Shown: positions 1-7,323, counted from the stretch's first letter. The stretch: 8,544 nucleotides of DNA from an uncultured Eubacteriales bacterium (GCA_900319255.1 ONNU01000175.1:1-8544); one strand, 5' to 3'. Notes: generated by a model not told the origin, from the letters alone. Program-made: numbers and translations.

Positions 1-266
1 AAGTTATGACCATGCAAGCCTTTTCCCTCGCGATTGTAAGATTGTTCTATTGGCTGCATTTTTTGTCGGTATGCGATAGTTTTTTTGTCAACTATTATTT
101 TACACTTAGCCGGCAGTGTCGACGCTGCACCCAAAATCGCGGGGGAAGGTCTGACAATGCATTTTTCGCTCTCGCGTGTTTTAGTTTGGATAGTAGGGGG
201 GGAACAAATTTTTCTCAAGCCGGCTGATCAGAAAGTCCGGCACGAGTGTATATTTTTCAGAAATTA
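1..266. other. Non-coding stretch with a long imperfect inverted repeat
   Basis: I see no convincing gene here. The open frames are short, lack a ribosome binding site and have unnatural composition. What can be seen is an imperfect inverted repeat. Bases 21-35 (core CCCTCGCGATT) can pair with 135-149 (core AATCGCGGGGG) as a 15-bp stem, with G-U pairs at three places if the + strand is transcribed. Nested inside are a small hairpin (ATAGTT at 76-81 with AACTAT at 90-95) and a near-palindrome at 113-128 centred on GTCGAC. AGCCGGC occurs twice (108-114 and 218-224). The stretch could be an untranslated structured RNA, the remnant of a mobile element, or the far end of a neighbouring intergenic region. 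No function is assigned. Confidence 0.35.
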
Positions 267-585
267 GTATAAGACCTGAATCCGTGAAACTGACATTTCT
301 GCTGCGGGAGGAAAAGGAGAATCCTCTGTTCCACTTTAATGCCTTGTGTCATGCGTTATTAGTTTTTCTGCTTTGGCGGGTCAAAGGGTGGAAATCTCCT
401 TTCTGTATCCCCTGTAGTATAGCCTGGCTTCAGCAGCTAAGATTTGGTATTTTTGAGGGTTTAAAGCTCATCTGAAAATGCATCCTTTCGGTGAATATGA
501 TAATTCTGACCAATGAATAAAATCGCTCATAAATACAGTAGTTTTTTATATTTTCACCGTTGAATTTCACGGATTCGGGTATAAG
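267..585. mobile_element. MITE-like non-autonomous element with terminal inverted repeats and target duplication
   Basis: The left end (275-289, CCTGAATCCGTGAAA) and the reverse complement of the right end (565-579, CCCGAATCCGTGAAA) differ at one base. Outside them lies the same direct repeat, GTATAAG, at 267-273 and 579-585, as expected for a target-site duplication. One extra A (274) separates the left copy from the inverted repeat. The element is about 305 bp and contains no transposase. A 63-codon frame running out of the left end with a GTG start lacks a ribosome binding site. A second, nested inverted repeat near the right end pairs CGGTGAA (489-495) with TTCACCG (553-559). The element lies just beyond the terminator of the chloride-transporter gene, a tolerated insertion place. 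It would need a transposase from elsewhere. I do not recognise a named family. Confidence 0.62.
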
Positions 586-586
586 C

Positions 587-625
587 TTAAAAGCAGCGGG
601 TAAGCATCAGCCAACCCGCTGCTTT
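587..625 (-). terminator. Intrinsic terminator of the ClC gene
   Basis: A perfect 12-bp stem forms between AAAGCAGCGGGT (590-601) and ACCCGCTGCTTT (614-625), with a 12-base loop. Read on the minus strand, the stem ends in a run of four T, three of them inside the stem. The hairpin lies about 40 bases beyond the stop codon of the chloride-transporter gene, so it most likely ends that transcript. The short T tract makes it a moderate rather than textbook terminator. It has no T tract for the other direction except the three T of the stem followed by C. Confidence 0.72.
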
Positions 626-662
626 CTGAATAGTTATGGGTTCATAAATTTCTGTTATCTGC

Positions 663-1889
663 TTATTTCTCATGTTCCTCAGTCAGCAGGAAACCGGGTG
701 TAGGGATAAGCTTAGCGGCAGCTGCGGCAAAAAGCATGATGGGGATAAGCCTTATCGGGAATACGATCATCAGAAGCAAAACGGTTGCCATGGGCTTTTT
801 TAGCGTATGACCTACAAGAGCTGTCGTTACAACAGCGCAGCTGAATACCGGATCAATGCCAAAGAGCATACTCATAGCGCAGCCGATGCATATACCGCAG
901 AATATGATGGGGAAGAAATGTCCGCCCTTGAGACCGGTGTCGATACATATATTTGTAAGCAGCAGCTTTGTCACAGCGATAACCAGAAGCATCACAATAC
1001 CGATGTTTTTTGCTGTTTCCATAACAATACTGATCTGATGCTCACCGGAGAACATGGTAAGGGGAAGAAATGTTCCGGAAATACCCAGCAGCAATCCGCC
1101 GCATACTCCGCGGATGATAACAAACTTTTTAAGCTTGCTTTCCAATGTAACCGTGATCCTCTTGAAGAAAAAGAAGAGATAACCCCCGACGATGCCGATA
1201 AGGGCAAGCGGTATTGCATAGAGATACTGAACCGGCTGCATACCGTTAAATGCCATAGCCTCCATACTGACCGATGAGCCGGTAAGCCTGTTCAGAAAGA
1301 TGAATACACCCAAAGAGCTGAGTATTGCTGTTATGTAAAGAACGATCTTTGAGGTTTTGGGAAGGACTGTATCCTTGTCGGATTCGATAGGCTCCATAAA
1401 GCCGAACATCGGAGAGCGGAATATCGTACCGAGCGTAGCGCTGAGACCGATCGCTGCCAGCTCATCACTTTCCTTTTTGTAGCGCTTAAGCTTATCGCCG
1501 ACCCATGTACAAAGCCCGGCAATAACACCCGTGAGACCTGCCTCAGGACCGATGCTTGCGCCGATGATAAGAGGGAGCAAAGCTGAAAGGATGATCGAAA
1601 ACACATTAGTGTAAGGATAACGACCAGTCTTTTTGACGGTACCAAGTACGACCGTAAGCTCCTCCGGATAATCTCCGGTTTTCTTTTTCCACAATCCGAT
1701 GATAAGACCGCCGGCGGTGCATACGCAGACAGTATAAAACGGGAAGCTGATCTGTGAGGGGAGATAATTCCATAAAAATTCGATCCCTAAATTCATTATT
1801 TTAAGAAACGTCCAGATTATCAGACCGACGATCATACCCAGCAAAGCGGTATAGAAAACGAAGATAGCATTATTTTTTACATTTTTCAA
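663..1889 (-). CDS. ClC-family chloride channel/transporter
   Basis: A membrane protein of 408 residues, close to the size of the bare ClC membrane core and with no C-terminal CBS domains. It should move chloride or a similar anion across the cytoplasmic membrane, as a channel or in exchange for protons. About ten hydrophobic segments span residues 8-395. The anion-path signature is recognisable. GASIGPEAG (110-118) stands where ClC proteins have GREGP and keeps the gating glutamate (Glu116). RSPMFGFMEPIE (158-169) matches the helix that carries the inner proton glutamate, and GGHFFP (322-327) is the GxFxP motif. The first selectivity motif (GSGIP) is degenerate, with GDYPEE at 72-77. The start is TTG at 1889-1887, chosen because a strong ribosome binding site sits 8 bases upstream; no suitable ATG precedes the first membrane segment. 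The gene is transcribed alone and divergently from the large surface-protein gene. Family assignment is secure. Ion selectivity and channel versus antiporter mode are not. Confidence 0.9.
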   Translation of the reverse strand: MKNVKNNAIFVFYTALLGMIVGLIIWTFLKIMNLGIEFLWNYLPSQISFPFYTVCVCTAGGLIIGLWKKKTGDYPEELTVVLGTVKKTGRYPYTNVFSIILSALLPLIIGASIGPEAGLTGVIAGLCTWVGDKLKRYKKESDELAAIGLSATLGTIFRSPMFGFMEPIESDKDTVLPKTSKIVLYITAILSSLGVFIFLNRLTGSSVSMEAMAFNGMQPVQYLYAIPLALIGIVGGYLFFFFKRITVTLESKLKKFVIIRGVCGGLLLGISGTFLPLTMFSGEHQISIVMETAKNIGIVMLLVIAVTKLLLTNICIDTGLKGGHFFPIIFCGICIGCAMSMLFGIDPVFSCAVVTTALVGHTLKKPMATVLLLMIVFPIRLIPIMLFAAAAAKLIPTPGFLLTEEHEK

Positions 1890-1897
1890 GAGGGCAC

Positions 1898-1903
1898 ACC
1901 TCC
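1898..1903 (-). promoter_or_regulatory. Ribosome binding site fixing a TTG start of the ClC gene
   Basis: On the minus strand the sequence reads GTGGAGGTGTGCCCTC followed by TTG. GGAGGT is a near-ideal Shine-Dalgarno match, 8 bases before the TTG at 1889-1887. It supports this rare start codon over internal ATG codons, which lie within the first membrane segment and have no comparable site. Confidence 0.8.
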
Positions 1904-1920
1904 ACGATAATATATATACA

Positions 1921-1949
1921 ATTATATACCAAAATCAGTAAGAAATAAA
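1921..1949 (-). promoter_or_regulatory. Possible promoter of the ClC gene
   Basis: On the minus strand a consensus -10 box TATAAT lies at 1926-1921, about 30 bases before the start codon. At 17 bases spacing the -35 position (1949-1944) reads TTTATT, which is poor. A weak -35 would fit a promoter needing an activator, and the direct repeats at 1951-1987 lie immediately upstream of it. The AT-rich stretch offers other -10 candidates, so the exact position is uncertain. Confidence 0.35.
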
Positions 1950-1950
1950 T

Positions 1951-1987
1951 AACCATTCGTCCCTAAAAACAACCATTTGTCCCTAAA
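1951..1987. promoter_or_regulatory. Tandem direct repeats, probable LytTR-type regulator site
   Basis: AACCATTCGTCCCTAAA (1951-1967) is repeated as AACCATTTGTCCCTAAA (1971-1987), with one mismatch in 17 bases. The start-to-start distance is 20 bp, about two helical turns, so a dimer would meet both copies on the same face. The second copy ends 3 bp before the -35 box of the surface-protein promoter, the usual place for an activator touching RNA polymerase. Paired direct repeats of this kind at 20-21 bp spacing are typical of LytTR response regulators (AgrA, ComE, YehT types). The repeat core ACCATTYGTCCC is compatible with that class. The regulator itself is not in the window. The site could also act on the divergent ClC promoter. 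Confidence 0.6.
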
Positions 1988-1990
1988 GTA

Positions 1991-2019
1991 TTGAAAATTA
2001 TAATTCGTTTTTATATATT
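1991..2019 (+). promoter_or_regulatory. Promoter of the large surface-protein gene
   Basis: TTGAAA (1991-1996) and TATATT (2014-2019), each one base from the sigma-A consensus, are separated by 17 bases. Transcription would start near 2026, giving a short leader of about 28 bases that contains the AAGGA ribosome binding site (2040-2044). An alternative -10 box TATAAT at 1999-2004 would place its -35 (TTGTCC) inside the second direct repeat. Confidence 0.6.
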
Positions 2020-2053
2020 ATAACTGTATAACTCTAAAAAAGGACGTGATGAT

Positions 2054-2182
2054 ATGCATGCTACAAAAATGAAACGCAGTAAAAGCAGGCTGCATAGGAT
2101 ACTACGCGCAGGCATCAGTTTGCTGCTGACATTATGCATGATCGTACCCATGGTCATTGTCGGAAATGTCAGCGTATCAGCA
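2054..2182 (+). other. Signal peptide of the surface protein
   Basis: Residues 1-43. A positively charged n-region (about ten Lys/Arg/His in the first 19 residues) is followed by the hydrophobic segment GISLLLTLCMIVPMVIVG and then an SVSA site before Asn-Pro. The n-region is longer than average, as is common in large Gram-positive surface proteins. No lipobox cysteine stands at the cleavage site, so this is a type I signal rather than a lipoprotein signal. Confidence 0.85.
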
Positions 2183-5100
2183 AATCCCATCGCAGAAAAG
2201 GCTGTAGATCAGCTGATCGAGGATGGAATGCGTCTTTGCTGCATGGGGCTTGACTGGCTTGGCGAGTCCACCGGCAACGAAGATGTAGAGAAGGCATTTT
2301 CTCTGATCGAATCATGGTGCTTTATGAGCGCGGAGGAGGTCGCTATCGAAGAGCTTAAGGAGCTGTGCGAAGAGATCCTTGCTGAGCTTGATGAGATCGA
2401 AGAGGAAATGACAGAAAGCTTTGCTGTTCTGGGTTCAGTTCTTGCCAAGGACGAGATAATAACTGCAAGAGGCAGAGTAGATGCAAAATGGACAAGCTCT
2501 GTCGATAATGTAATAAAGTACTATCAGGCAACGAACGCACTTTCAAAATATAAGCATTATCTCAGCGATGCTGTAGGCGGCGCCGATGCACAGACCCTGA
2601 ATCAGGATATGGATTCACTCATAGCAGCATATTCAGGAATGTATCCCGGCGAGATCCCTGTTGAAAGCAATAATACAGAAAAGCTCAAGGAGATCATGTT
2701 TGAGCAGGGCACCGTAAATACGAAATTCTCAAACCTGATATCTGATCTTGCAGCTGGTCTTAATTATGATCCCCTTGTATCAGATTCCTTAGCGCTCCTT
2801 GCTTCTCAGTTTGCATATAAGGCTTATCCGTTCAGCCATCAGCAGTATAAGTATCTGCACGCTGTAATGGAGAAGCAGATAATGTATATTATGCTGGTTG
2901 AGATGATGTATAATGAATATCTTTATCAGCAGGGCGAATATCTGAAGGATAAATTCGGAGAAAACAGCGACCAGTATCAGGGTTATCTCGGATATCAGCG
3001 CTCATTCTACGAGCTGATGACAAGCGGTGACTCATGTGTTAACTCTCTTATCGGAAAGATGCTTGATGCTAAGATGCCGGTGGATGGTCTGGGAAAGATC
3101 AATCTCAGTCTCAATGACTATATGAGACCTGAGGATGCCTGCAAGGTAGCTCTTAATGTCAAGGATTATGTATCAGAGCTGGATTTCAAGCAGGAAGTCA
3201 GGGATTATGGTGTTTTAGGATACAAGATCCAGGACGAATCCAATATCAGCAAAAGTAAATACTGCGGGTCGATCATGATATTCAACCGTGTAATGACCCA
3301 TACTCAAAGCGGAAACAAAGTATACTATATCCTTGATCCGTCACAGTTCAAGAATCCCAATGAAGCCCTTGCAGTCCAGGCGCTGGATCACAAGATCGAT
3401 ATAAGACTTGACGCGGATGTACATACAGAGAGCTGTGACTATGTAAATTACATGAAGGAAATGTCAGACGGGGTAAATACCTACCGTGTTATCAATGATC
3501 CTGAGCTTGCTGAAATTGCGCCGCTGTTTGATACGAATTACTTTGCGCTTTCAGGCAGCAGCGTTGACGGTTATCTTGGCGGAACAGGTCCCTATTTACC
3601 TAAGATGAAATCCGGAACCAGTCAGGACGGCTTCACAAAGTTGTTTTATCTGACCCCGACCTACAAGCGTACAAGTTGGGCGCCTGCTATAACAGCTTAT
3701 ACAGAATATAAGGTTTTGGATGGTTCAAAGCTCTTTACCGGAGGAAAGGTAACTATCAAGGACGGATGGAAAGATGATGTTCTTGACACCGGTTCCGGTG
3801 ATTTCAAAAATAATAAGACCAATTACGGCTTCAGCATTATTCTTTCCAATAAGAGCAGCACTTTTAAGCAGAAGGTAACAGCCACTGTTTTCAGGAATGC
3901 CGTAGCCGATATCAAGATCACGGCAAGTGACGGAAAATCCGTAACCGCCGGAAATTCAATGAATACCGAAAGCGGCAAAATACTTGACATAGCCATAAAC
4001 GGCAGAGGCAGTGTTCCTGACGAGCTTGATTTATTATCAGCCGGCGGTCAGATCACAATTGCAGGGCGCTCAGATTTTGAAAATATGACCCCTGACAGTG
4101 ACGGTACATATCATGTAAAATATGCAATGCCCTATTCTGAATCAGAATTTATACTTTATATGCCCGAGAATGTACAGTCTGTATCCATTGGCGATATACA
4201 GAACAGCGTCGCATCACTGGATAAAAATAAAATGGTAAAAACTAAAAATTACAGATACGGCGAAATGGTATATTTTTATATGAAATGTCCTGAGGGATAT
4301 ATTCCATCAGATCTGAAAATCGTTGATAAAAACGGAAAAGAGATGGGATATCCGTTCTATGTTTCAGAGCATAAAGAAGGAAATGAAACGGTCTATGTCT
4401 TTGATTTTTATATGAATTATACCCGGGATGTCATAGTAACCGGAGCTGCGGAACCAGGCATAACCATATCAATGGACACGAGCAAGTTTATTTATGATTC
4501 CAATAATGCTCTCAAGGCATATATACAGCTTGAGGATTACAATACCAAGACCTTCTATGATGAACCTATCTTAGTTTCAAGTATGTATAATACCGTATAC
4601 GGAAGATATATATTTGACGATGACTATTATCCATCCCACATGAAGGTCGTTGGTCAGTCTACCGGAACGGTATTTTATGACAAGGATGTCAGCAATAAAT
4701 CCTCCGGAGATACCTTCATGCTGATAAACCAGCTTATGACAACTGAATTTATGCCCTTCGGCGAGGATGTCATGGTCATACCCACATTTACACCAAACGA
4801 TCCGAAGGTCACTCTCGATGACTTCACAAACTGCTCAGCTTCCTTTGATATAAGCTCAGCTGAAACAAAAAAAAGATTCAAACCCGGAGATGAGGTCACA
4901 TTCTATCTGACAGCTCCCGCAGAATGTGATAAGACAGATATCATAGCTGTTGATAACAACGGTGATCAATGCGATGTAACATCAGCAGGCAATCCCGTAC
5001 AGGACGGAACAAATATGATCTATACATATAAGTTCACAATGCCCTCGTCAAATGTGATAGTCTGCGGTGAAGCATATGAATCCGCCACCAGGCATACCGC

Positions 5101-7207
5101 GTCAATAGGCAGCTTCACAGGCGGCACAGCATCATTTGATATGAACAGCAGTATTACTGAAGCTGTCTTTGAAGAAAACGAAAAAGTTAATTTCTATGTA
5201 AAAGCGCCGAAGGGTAGCTGCCTTACACAGCTCAGCATTATAGACAACAGCGGCAATGAAATAGATTATAACAAAGCGTCAGATATTATAATTGACGGCG
5301 ATGAGATCATTTATTCGTTCAGCTTTGTAATGCCCGCGACCAACGTCACAATAAGCGGCGAAACAGGGGAGGGCTTCATTGCAGCTGTTGACAGCAGCGC
5401 CTTCGAGTATGACAGTAACGGCGAAGCAGAAGCCTATATCGAATTGATGGAATATCCCACAGAAACATACAATAAGGACTATGTAATTTTCCCGTCGGAT
5501 AAAAACGAGCTCAAGGGTAGATTCGTTTACAGCGAAAACTATCATCCCACACATATCAGGATCGTCGGTCAGGATACAGGAAAAGTATTTGTCGATGAGG
5601 ATGTGAATGCGGATTCTGCGGAATTTGTTTATTCAACGTCAGATCTTTCAGCGTTCGGAGAAAATATTCTTGTGACCCCCACATTTGCAAAGACTGATTT
5701 TGATGTCAGGAAGATAGGCATTTCGACATACGAGGAGCTTGTGGAATTTGCAGAAAACGTAAGCAATGACTATCAGAATTACGGCAAGGCTGATGTATGG
5801 CTGGAAAATAATATCATGGCTCCGGATAATGCAGCCTGGACGCTTCCTATAGGCACAAACGGCAAGCCTTTTGCAGGTACCTTTGACGGCAAGGGCTATA
5901 TTGTAGTCGGTCTGGATATGGCTTTACCCGATAACGGCGGACTGTTCGGCGTGATAGGAGAGGGCGGTCTTGTCAAGGATCTTGTGGTCATTAACAGCAG
6001 CTTCAGCACAAAGAGCGCTAAATCCGGCGGTATCGCTGCGGTTAATTACGGAATGATAGATCATTGTATCAGCGGCGTTAATGTAGATTATAACCTCACG
6101 GTCAATCTCAAAAACGGCAAAAAGATACACATTTCCGATCTTAACTCCATGATAAGAGGTGACTGCGCCGGAGGTATCGCTGCGGAAAATTACGGTACTA
6201 TCATAGGCTCAAGAAACGGCTCATATGTCAAAGGCGATAAATGCGGCGGATTAGTATGTGTCAATTACGGCGACATCTACGGATGCGCAAATAACGGTCC
6301 GGTAGGGGCAGATTCCAGTATTGTTGAATTGTGCGGCGGACTGACCGGCGAAAATCATGGAACCATTGAAAGCTCGTATAATTCCGGCAAGGAGACCGGC
6401 GGAGTCAGCACAAAGCTTGGAAATATCGCAGTAAATAACTTTTCAGAAGCTGTAAATAACGTATTCTATTCAGATGTAAACAGTATTCCTGCTATTGATC
6501 CTGATTCAAAGGTCAAATTAAACAGCACAAACATAATGATTAAAAATTCCGAGATGATGACACCGCAGTTTGTCAGCAGACTTAATAATGTCACAGAAAA
6601 TGAAAATGTCAGCTGGAAGCAGATTGCTGCAGGAAAGACCTATCTTAACCGCGGCTATCCGGTCATTGAAAACGGCTATCTCGTAAACAGACAGATCAAG
6701 ACCGCAAGCGGTATCACTCTGAAAGGCATGATGCACAGCGCATTGAATGTATCATATGAGGCTGTTGCAGCAGATGATGAGCTTTATTCAACACTCCAGA
6801 GCGCAGCACCTGCAAAGACACTTTTATCCGCATATAATGTCAGCTGTCAGGATAGCATCGGCAATTATGTGCCCTCTGAGCTTTGGTGCGGAGGTGTGAC
6901 GGTAACGGTTCCTGTTGACGGCGAGGATGCAGAAATTGTTATTATCGACAGTAAGGGCGATGCGCAGCTTATAAAGCCCGACAGCATTTCAGACGGCAAG
7001 GCATCATTCAATGTCGCAGAACCTGTAAGCTTTGCAGTAGTGAAGAACAGCACATCGTCAGGCGCAAATACAACCACTGATACAGTAACAACTGAAACCA
7101 ATACTCCATACACAGGTGAAAACAGCCTGCTGATATTCACCTTCCTCACAGCTCTCATAAGCGCAGGAGCATCTATCATACTTATAAAAAGAAGATCCCG
7201 CAGATAA
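2054..7207 (+). CDS. Giant secreted, wall-anchored repeat protein
   Basis: A protein of 1717 residues that I cannot assign to a named gene. The start is supported by AAGGA 9 bases upstream; an in-frame ATG five codons later is the alternative. Residues 1-43 form a signal peptide: a basic stretch, then a hydrophobic core, ending VSA before Asn44. Residues 45-380 look mostly helical, with an acidic coiled-coil-like stretch near 95-120. Residues 400-700 appear mixed and unassigned. Residues 710-1211 are an array of duplicated modules in the order B-A-B-B-A. Residues 1222-1475 hold GLUG-type repeats as found in Gram-positive adhesins and IgA-protease-like surface proteins. Residues 1665-1685 are a Thr/Ser-rich wall-spanning stretch, followed by TPYTG (1684-1688), a hydrophobic helix and a KRRSRR tail, so sortase should attach it to peptidoglycan. 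It probably binds a host, plant-fibre or neighbour-cell surface; no catalytic motif is visible. It is transcribed alone, behind probable LytTR sites. Confidence 0.88.
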   Translation: MHATKMKRSKSRLHRILRAGISLLLTLCMIVPMVIVGNVSVSANPIAEKAVDQLIEDGMRLCCMGLDWLGESTGNEDVEKAFSLIESWCFMSAEEVAIEELKELCEEILAELDEIEEEMTESFAVLGSVLAKDEIITARGRVDAKWTSSVDNVIKYYQATNALSKYKHYLSDAVGGADAQTLNQDMDSLIAAYSGMYPGEIPVESNNTEKLKEIMFEQGTVNTKFSNLISDLAAGLNYDPLVSDSLALLASQFAYKAYPFSHQQYKYLHAVMEKQIMYIMLVEMMYNEYLYQQGEYLKDKFGENSDQYQGYLGYQRSFYELMTSGDSCVNSLIGKMLDAKMPVDGLGKINLSLNDYMRPEDACKVALNVKDYVSELDFKQEVRDYGVLGYKIQDESNISKSKYCGSIMIFNRVMTHTQSGNKVYYILDPSQFKNPNEALAVQALDHKIDIRLDADVHTESCDYVNYMKEMSDGVNTYRVINDPELAEIAPLFDTNYFALSGSSVDGYLGGTGPYLPKMKSGTSQDGFTKLFYLTPTYKRTSWAPAITAYTEYKVLDGSKLFTGGKVTIKDGWKDDVLDTGSGDFKNNKTNYGFSIILSNKSSTFKQKVTATVFRNAVADIKITASDGKSVTAGNSMNTESGKILDIAINGRGSVPDELDLLSAGGQITIAGRSDFENMTPDSDGTYHVKYAMPYSESEFILYMPENVQSVSIGDIQNSVASLDKNKMVKTKNYRYGEMVYFYMKCPEGYIPSDLKIVDKNGKEMGYPFYVSEHKEGNETVYVFDFYMNYTRDVIVTGAAEPGITISMDTSKFIYDSNNALKAYIQLEDYNTKTFYDEPILVSSMYNTVYGRYIFDDDYYPSHMKVVGQSTGTVFYDKDVSNKSSGDTFMLINQLMTTEFMPFGEDVMVIPTFTPNDPKVTLDDFTNCSASFDISSAETKKRFKPGDEVTFYLTAPAECDKTDIIAVDNNGDQCDVTSAGNPVQDGTNMIYTYKFTMPSSNVIVCGEAYESATRHTASIGSFTGGTASFDMNSSITEAVFEENEKVNFYVKAPKGSCLTQLSIIDNSGNEIDYNKASDIIIDGDEIIYSFSFVMPATNVTISGETGEGFIAAVDSSAFEYDSNGEAEAYIELMEYPTETYNKDYVIFPSDKNELKGRFVYSENYHPTHIRIVGQDTGKVFVDEDVNADSAEFVYSTSDLSAFGENILVTPTFAKTDFDVRKIGISTYEELVEFAENVSNDYQNYGKADVWLENNIMAPDNAAWTLPIGTNGKPFAGTFDGKGYIVVGLDMALPDNGGLFGVIGEGGLVKDLVVINSSFSTKSAKSGGIAAVNYGMIDHCISGVNVDYNLTVNLKNGKKIHISDLNSMIRGDCAGGIAAENYGTIIGSRNGSYVKGDKCGGLVCVNYGDIYGCANNGPVGADSSIVELCGGLTGENHGTIESSYNSGKETGGVSTKLGNIAVNNFSEAVNNVFYSDVNSIPAIDPDSKVKLNSTNIMIKNSEMMTPQFVSRLNNVTENENVSWKQIAAGKTYLNRGYPVIENGYLVNRQIKTASGITLKGMMHSALNVSYEAVAADDELYSTLQSAAPAKTLLSAYNVSCQDSIGNYVPSELWCGGVTVTVPVDGEDAEIVIIDSKGDAQLIKPDSISDGKASFNVAEPVSFAVVKNSTSSGANTTTDTVTTETNTPYTGENSLLIFTFLTALISAGASIILIKRRSRR
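4181..5686 (+). repeat. Duplicated surface modules B-A-B-B-A
   Basis: Two module types are repeated in the protein. Module B, about 89 residues, occurs at residues 710-799, 919-1007 and 1016-1104 (bases 4181-4450, 4808-5074, 5099-5365). Each copy runs from an SIG/TLD start through a 'GD/E-x-V-x-FY' strand and a 'Asp-N-x-G' turn to a final 'F-x-MP-x-x-NV-x-V-x-GE' strand. That ending resembles the bacterial extracellular repeats of the InlB-B/Listeria-Bacteroides kind. Module A, about 105-110 residues, occurs at 802-912 and 1107-1211 (bases 4457-4789 and 5372-5686). It shares D-[ST]-S-x-F-x-YDSN, AYI-[QE]-L, Y-x-P-[ST]-H, VGQ-x-TG-x-VF and FGE-[DN] followed by PTF. The B-A unit appears to have been duplicated as a block, with one extra B copy. 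Confidence 0.82.
5717..6478 (+). repeat. GLUG-repeat (beta-helix type) region
   Basis: Residues about 1222-1475. The entry ISTYEELVEFAENV followed by FAGTFDGKGYIVVGL is the usual lead-in of GLUG-repeat regions. Glycine-rich turns then recur: GGLFGVIGEGG (1295-1305), SGGIAAVNYG (1324-1333), AGGIAAENYG (1372-1381), CGGLVCVNYG (1397-1406) and CGGLTGENHG (1427-1436). Such repeats are known from extracellular Gram-positive adhesins and the non-catalytic part of IgA-protease-like proteins, and probably form a right-handed beta-helix. Several turns carry cysteine just before the GG pair. Confidence 0.82.
7103..7204 (+). other. Sortase cell-wall sorting signal (TPYTG)
   Basis: Residues 1684-1717: TPYTGEN, a hydrophobic helix of about 20 residues (SLLIFTFLTALISAGASIIL) and the basic tail KRRSRR. 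TPYTG departs from LPxTG only in the first position, a variant common in intestinal and rumen Firmicutes. The three-part order of motif, membrane helix and charged tail is complete, so sortase-dependent attachment is likely. No sortase gene lies in the window. Confidence 0.85.
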
Positions 7208-7254
7208 AAAAGAAAAGCAGACTGATTTTCATTTCTGACGGATCAATACAGAAT

Positions 7255-7298
7255 AACAGGCACGACAGTTTCGATTCCGAAGCTTCGTGCCTGTTTTT
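7255..7298 (+). terminator. Strong intrinsic terminator after the surface-protein gene
   Basis: AACAGGCACGA (7255-7265) pairs perfectly with TCGTGCCTGTT (7285-7295). After one unpaired C, AGTTTCG (7267-7273) pairs with CGAAGCT (7278-7284) around a four-base loop. The stem is followed by a run of five T (7294-7298). It lies 48 bases after the stop codon and isolates the surface-protein gene from the cstA unit. Confidence 0.92.
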
Positions 7299-7323
7299 CA
7301 CCATTTTTAATAGAAGTATAATA

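Noticed and set aside
6..267. Two overlapping open frames of 60-73 codons
   Set aside because: They overlap each other in different frames, have no ribosome binding site and no plausible protein composition, and run through the inverted-repeat structure.
284..475. 63-codon open frame with a GTG start inside the MITE-like element
   Set aside because: The start lies within the terminal inverted repeat, no Shine-Dalgarno sequence precedes it, and the product is rich in Leu/Phe/Trp/Cys without a recognisable domain. It is more likely a chance frame in the mobile element.
807..1277. 156-codon frame on the + strand within the ClC gene
   Set aside because: It is antisense to a well-supported membrane protein gene and has no ribosome binding site or domain. 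It is a shadow of the codon pattern on the other strand.
4867..4874. Run of eight A in the surface-protein gene as a possible phase-variation or slippage site
   Set aside because: It falls on ordinary Lys-Lys codons in the middle of a module, the frame is intact, and a single A8 tract is common in such genomes. There is no evidence of switching.
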